Shown one piece after another: positions 61,701-64,000 of a DNA stretch of 64,000 nt. Below the pieces are notes generated by a model, which worked only from the letters and a program-made list of their open reading frames with translations, did not search any database and was not told where the DNA came from. Position numbers and translations under genes: made by a program. The stretch is from Methylocella tundrae (lineage in GTDB: Bacteria; Pseudomonadota; Alphaproteobacteria; Rhizobiales; Beijerinckiaceae), in NCBI RefSeq assembly GCF_901905185.1, contig NZ_CABFMQ020000002.1, positions 1 through 64,000 of the forward strand, read 5' to 3'. Within the stretch, counting starts at the first letter, position 1. Each line of letters starts with the position of its first letter.

Positions 61701-62597
61701 TCAGCCGAGGTGGAAAGCCTTGGAGATCCAGGAGCCCTTATCCTCGTTCGGCTCCAGCCCGCCGGTTTTCAGAAGCGCATAGGCGTCCTTATACCAGACC
61801 GAATCAGGATAATTGTGGCCGAGAACAGCCGCCGCCGTCTGGGCTTCCTGCGGAAGCCCAAGCGCCAGATAGGCTTCGGTCAGCCGCATCAAAGCTTCCT
61901 CGGCGTGGCGGGTGGTCTGGTATTTTGCCAGAACCTCACGGAAGCGGCCGACCGCCGCGATGAAATTGCGCTGATTGAGATAATAGCGCCCAACCATCAT
62001 TTCCTTGCCGGCGAGCTGGTCGCGCGCAACCTGAAGCTTGTAGCGCGCGTCCTCGGCATATTCGGATTTGGGGAATTTATCGAGGATCTGCTGGAACAGA
62101 TCCGCAGCCTTCGCCGCACGCTCCTGGTCGCGGCTGACGTCCGGAATCTGATTATAATAGGACATCGCCTGGAGGTAGTAGGCATAGTCGACATCGGGCG
62201 CGTTGGGATAAAGCCCGATATAGCGCTTGGCCGAACCGGCGGCGTCGTCATAGCTGCCGTTTTGATATTGGGCGAAGGTGGTCATCAACAGACCTTTCCT
62301 TTGCCATTGCGAATAGGGATATTGCTTGTCGAGATTGGCGAATGTCTTCGCGGCGCCGTCGTAATTCTTGCTTTTCAGCCGGGCGAGGCCCTGGTCATAG
62401 AGTTGATCGGCGGGCGTATCCTTGACGACCTCGGTCTTATATTTATCGCCGCCGAACAGATTCATCGGATTCAGCGAATCCAGTCCCGAACATGCGCCAG
62501 CGGTCAGCGCAAGCGCGCAAGCGGCGCTCATCCTGAGCAAAAGCCGGGGCGCGGCCCGTGGCGGCGACGGCCGAACGTCATTGGAGGCATAGGTCAT
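61701..62597 (-). CDS. bamD: Outer-membrane assembly lipoprotein BamD
   Basis: It is part of the BAM complex that inserts outer-membrane proteins. The 298 residues start at ATG 62597 with a signal and imperfect lipobox (ALTAGAC, Cys36). Five TPR-like repeats follow, recognisable in QLYDQGLARLKSKNYDGAAK, FANLDKQYPYSQWQRKGLLM and SAKRYIGLYPNAPDVDYAYY. ATG 62531 is an alternative start. It usually follows lpxC, which is absent here. Confidence 0.92.
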   Translation of the reverse strand: MTYASNDVRPSPPRAAPRLLLRMSAACALALTAGACSGLDSLNPMNLFGGDKYKTEVVKDTPADQLYDQGLARLKSKNYDGAAKTFANLDKQYPYSQWQRKGLLMTTFAQYQNGSYDDAAGSAKRYIGLYPNAPDVDYAYYLQAMSYYNQIPDVSRDQERAAKAADLFQQILDKFPKSEYAEDARYKLQVARDQLAGKEMMVGRYYLNQRNFIAAVGRFREVLAKYQTTRHAEEALMRLTEAYLALGLPQEAQTAAAVLGHNYPDSVWYKDAYALLKTGGLEPNEDKGSWISKAFHLG

Positions 62598-62937
62598 GCA
62601 GCGTGCTCGATCATCGCCTGGGAGTGTCCAGATCAACGCATTCCTAACGCAACCGCCGCCTAAAGCAACCGCCGCGCATGCGCCTGCTTTGGTGTGAGGC
62701 GACACAACGGCATTAGTGTGGCGCCGAAAGCTCGCCCCGCCTGTCCGTTCACATTTTCGAGCGCGGCTCTGAAGGGGACGACCAGATAAGGCTGCGGCGC
62801 GTCGCCTGATCTCAGCGCCATCTTCTTGTTTTTATGGCACAATTTCAGGCGTTCCGCCGCGCTTAAGTCATGTTTCGACGCCTCGGCCGGCCGGCCAGAG
62901 CGCCGACTGGCCAAGCCGTCGTTCGTTTTGCCGCGCT
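62598..62937. other. Intergenic region between ftsZ and bamD, no lpxC
   Basis: This gap is 340 bp on the minus strand. Open frames here show no LpxC motif (such as HxxxH zinc site or the LGVHSG-type N terminus) and no ribosome site. It therefore holds only the ftsZ 3' end and the bamD promoter region, with no remnant of lpxC that I can see. Confidence 0.55.
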
Positions 62938-64000
62938 TCAGCTCGACTGACGGCGCAAAAAGGCGGGAATTTCGAGCTGATCCTCCTCACGCGATTGATA
63001 GGCGACCCTGCCATGCGGGTCGAGCTGCGGCTGCGGGGCGCGCTGGGGCGCCGGCTGCTGCGGGCGCTTGCCATATTCGGCATGGACCGGATTTGGCAGC
63101 TGTGGCCGCTGCTGCGCCGGAGAGGGCGCCTGCGGGCGCGCCTGCTGCGGCGCCGGGCGTTCATGCGCGGCCGGGTGCGCGCCTTCTTCATGCTTGCCCG
63201 CGCCGAAAGACGCGAGGCGCTCCAGCAGCGAACGGCGCTTTGCCTCGGGATGGGCCTGCAGCGGCGGCTCTCCGCGATGGGCGCGGATCTGATTTTGCGC
63301 GGGCAGCGGCAGGTCGTCGATCTGCGGCATCCTTTGCGGGCGGACGATCGGCGAATCGGGCGCGCCGGGGATGAACGGACCCGGCTCGAAATGATCGACC
63401 GCATGGGCCTGCTGCGGCGCGGGCTCGGCGTAGCGATGCTGCGGCGGCGCCGACTCTTCAATGTAGACCCCCTGCTTGCCGGGATGAGGCGCAGCATATT
63501 GCTGCTGCGCCGGGGCGTGGGGGACGCGCTCCTCATAGGCCTGCCGGGCGGGCGGAGCGTAAGACTCCGGCGCCGCCGCTTCGAAGACCGGCTGCGGCGC
63601 CGTCTCGATCGGACGCGCCGCGGTCTGCGCGCGCAGACGATTGGCGACCTCGGTAATGCGGCTTTCGGCGGCGTTCAGCTCATAGGAACCTGCCGGCTGA
63701 TCAATGCCCGTCGCAACGACGGAAACACGGACGATGCCGTCAAGGCTCGAATCGAAGGTGGCGCCGAGGATGATGTTGGCGTCTTCGTCGACCTCCTGAC
63801 GAATGCGGCCCGCCGCTTCGTCGACCTCATAGAGCGTCAGGTCGTTGCCGCCGGTGATGGAGATGAGGAGGCCGCGCGCGCCCTTCATCGACACTTCGTC
63901 GAGCAGAGGATTGGCGATCGCGGCTTCGGCCGCGAGAATGGCGCGGCGGTCGCCCGAGGCCTCGCCGGTGCCCATCATGGCTTTGCCCATCTCGCGCATG
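62938..64000 (-). CDS. ftsZ: Cell-division protein FtsZ, C-terminal part
   Basis: The N-terminal GTPase core with the tubulin signature lies beyond the window. What is present starts [20 protein letters not shown] and continues through the C-terminal subdomain ([13 protein letters not shown] [40 protein letters not shown]). A ~200-residue disordered linker rich in Gln, Pro and Ala follows, as in alphaproteobacteria. The C-terminal peptide [14 protein letters not shown] binds FtsA and other partners. The window's right edge truncates it. Confidence 0.95.
   Translation of the reverse strand, partial: MREMGKAMMGTGEASGDRRAILAAEAAIANPLLDEVSMKGARGLLISITGGNDLTLYEVDEAAGRIRQEVDEDANIILGATFDSSLDGIVRVSVVATGIDQPAGSYELNAAESRITEVANRLRAQTAARPIETAPQPVFEAAAPESYAPPARQAYEERVPHAPAQQQYAAPHPGKQGVYIEESAPPQHRYAEPAPQQAHAVDHFEPGPFIPGAPDSPIVRPQRMPQIDDLPLPAQNQIRAHRGEPPLQAHPEAKRRSLLERLASFGAGKHEEGAHPAAHERPAPQQARPQAPSPAQQRPQLPNPVHAEYGKRPQQPAPQRAPQPQLDPHGRVAYQSREEDQLEIPAFLRRQSS

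Noticed and set aside
62660..62914. 84-residue open frame between ftsZ and bamD as lpxC remnant
   Set aside because: It shows no similarity to LpxC motifs and crosses the bamD upstream region.

Overview
This window is 64 kb of high-GC bacterial chromosome. The gene content points to an alphaproteobacterium of the order Hyphomicrobiales (Rhizobiales), probably the Beijerinckiaceae/Methylocystaceae part. Evidence includes the dksA - FliO-like - cckA - recA - alaS neighbourhood, a CckA hybrid kinase, an alphaproteobacterial LexA box (GTTC-N7-GTTC) in front of recA, a one-cysteine DksA, a phasin (PHB granules), a SahR-type ArsR/methyltransferase regulator, and an ftsZ - bamD - recN - ligA block. 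No rRNA, tRNA, phage or complete insertion sequence was recognised. Genus-level placement is inference.

Left edge (1-2.1 kb): the first 32 bases are a poly-G run plus a Nextera transposase mosaic end, so this is a contig end with untrimmed adapter. It falls inside a family of repeated genes of unknown function: a 5'-truncated gene and a complete gene share a ~128-residue C-terminal module, and one tract is nearly identical in DNA. rnpB (RNase P RNA) follows on the minus strand.

2.3-24 kb: a glycine-zipper lipoprotein and a peptidoglycan amidase; the sahR-metF-metH operon of the SAM/methionine cycle with a palindromic operator; plsC; a small unknown gene behind a LexA box; chaC; a DUF2125 protein; an exopolysaccharide-initiating sugar transferase; thrS; then an AT-richer accessory stretch (about 16.9-19.5 kb) with a LuxR-type regulator and a DUF6197-like gene; then a CYTH-CHAD protein, a PPP-type phosphatase, a membrane protein and icd.

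24-44 kb: dksA, a FliO-like protein, cckA, two small genes, recA (LexA box) and alaS, then phasin, sixA, an unknown exported protein, the ycjX/ycjF pair, a CNNM/HlyC-type CBS protein, asd and two small envelope proteins.

44-46 kb: leuB is flanked by palindromic REP-like elements. One of them is amplified as a 54-bp tandem array of almost five copies between leuB and acnA.

46-56 kb: acnA faces a cytochrome c maturation locus that is split in two. ccmAB and ccmCDG are separated by about 4.5 kb carrying two paralogous exported Gly/His-rich proteins, a DUF2092 protein between them, and an exported esterase.

56-64 kb: ligA, pncB, recN, bamD and the 3' part of ftsZ, all on the minus strand. pncB sits between recN and ligA, and lpxC is missing from its usual place between ftsZ and bamD.
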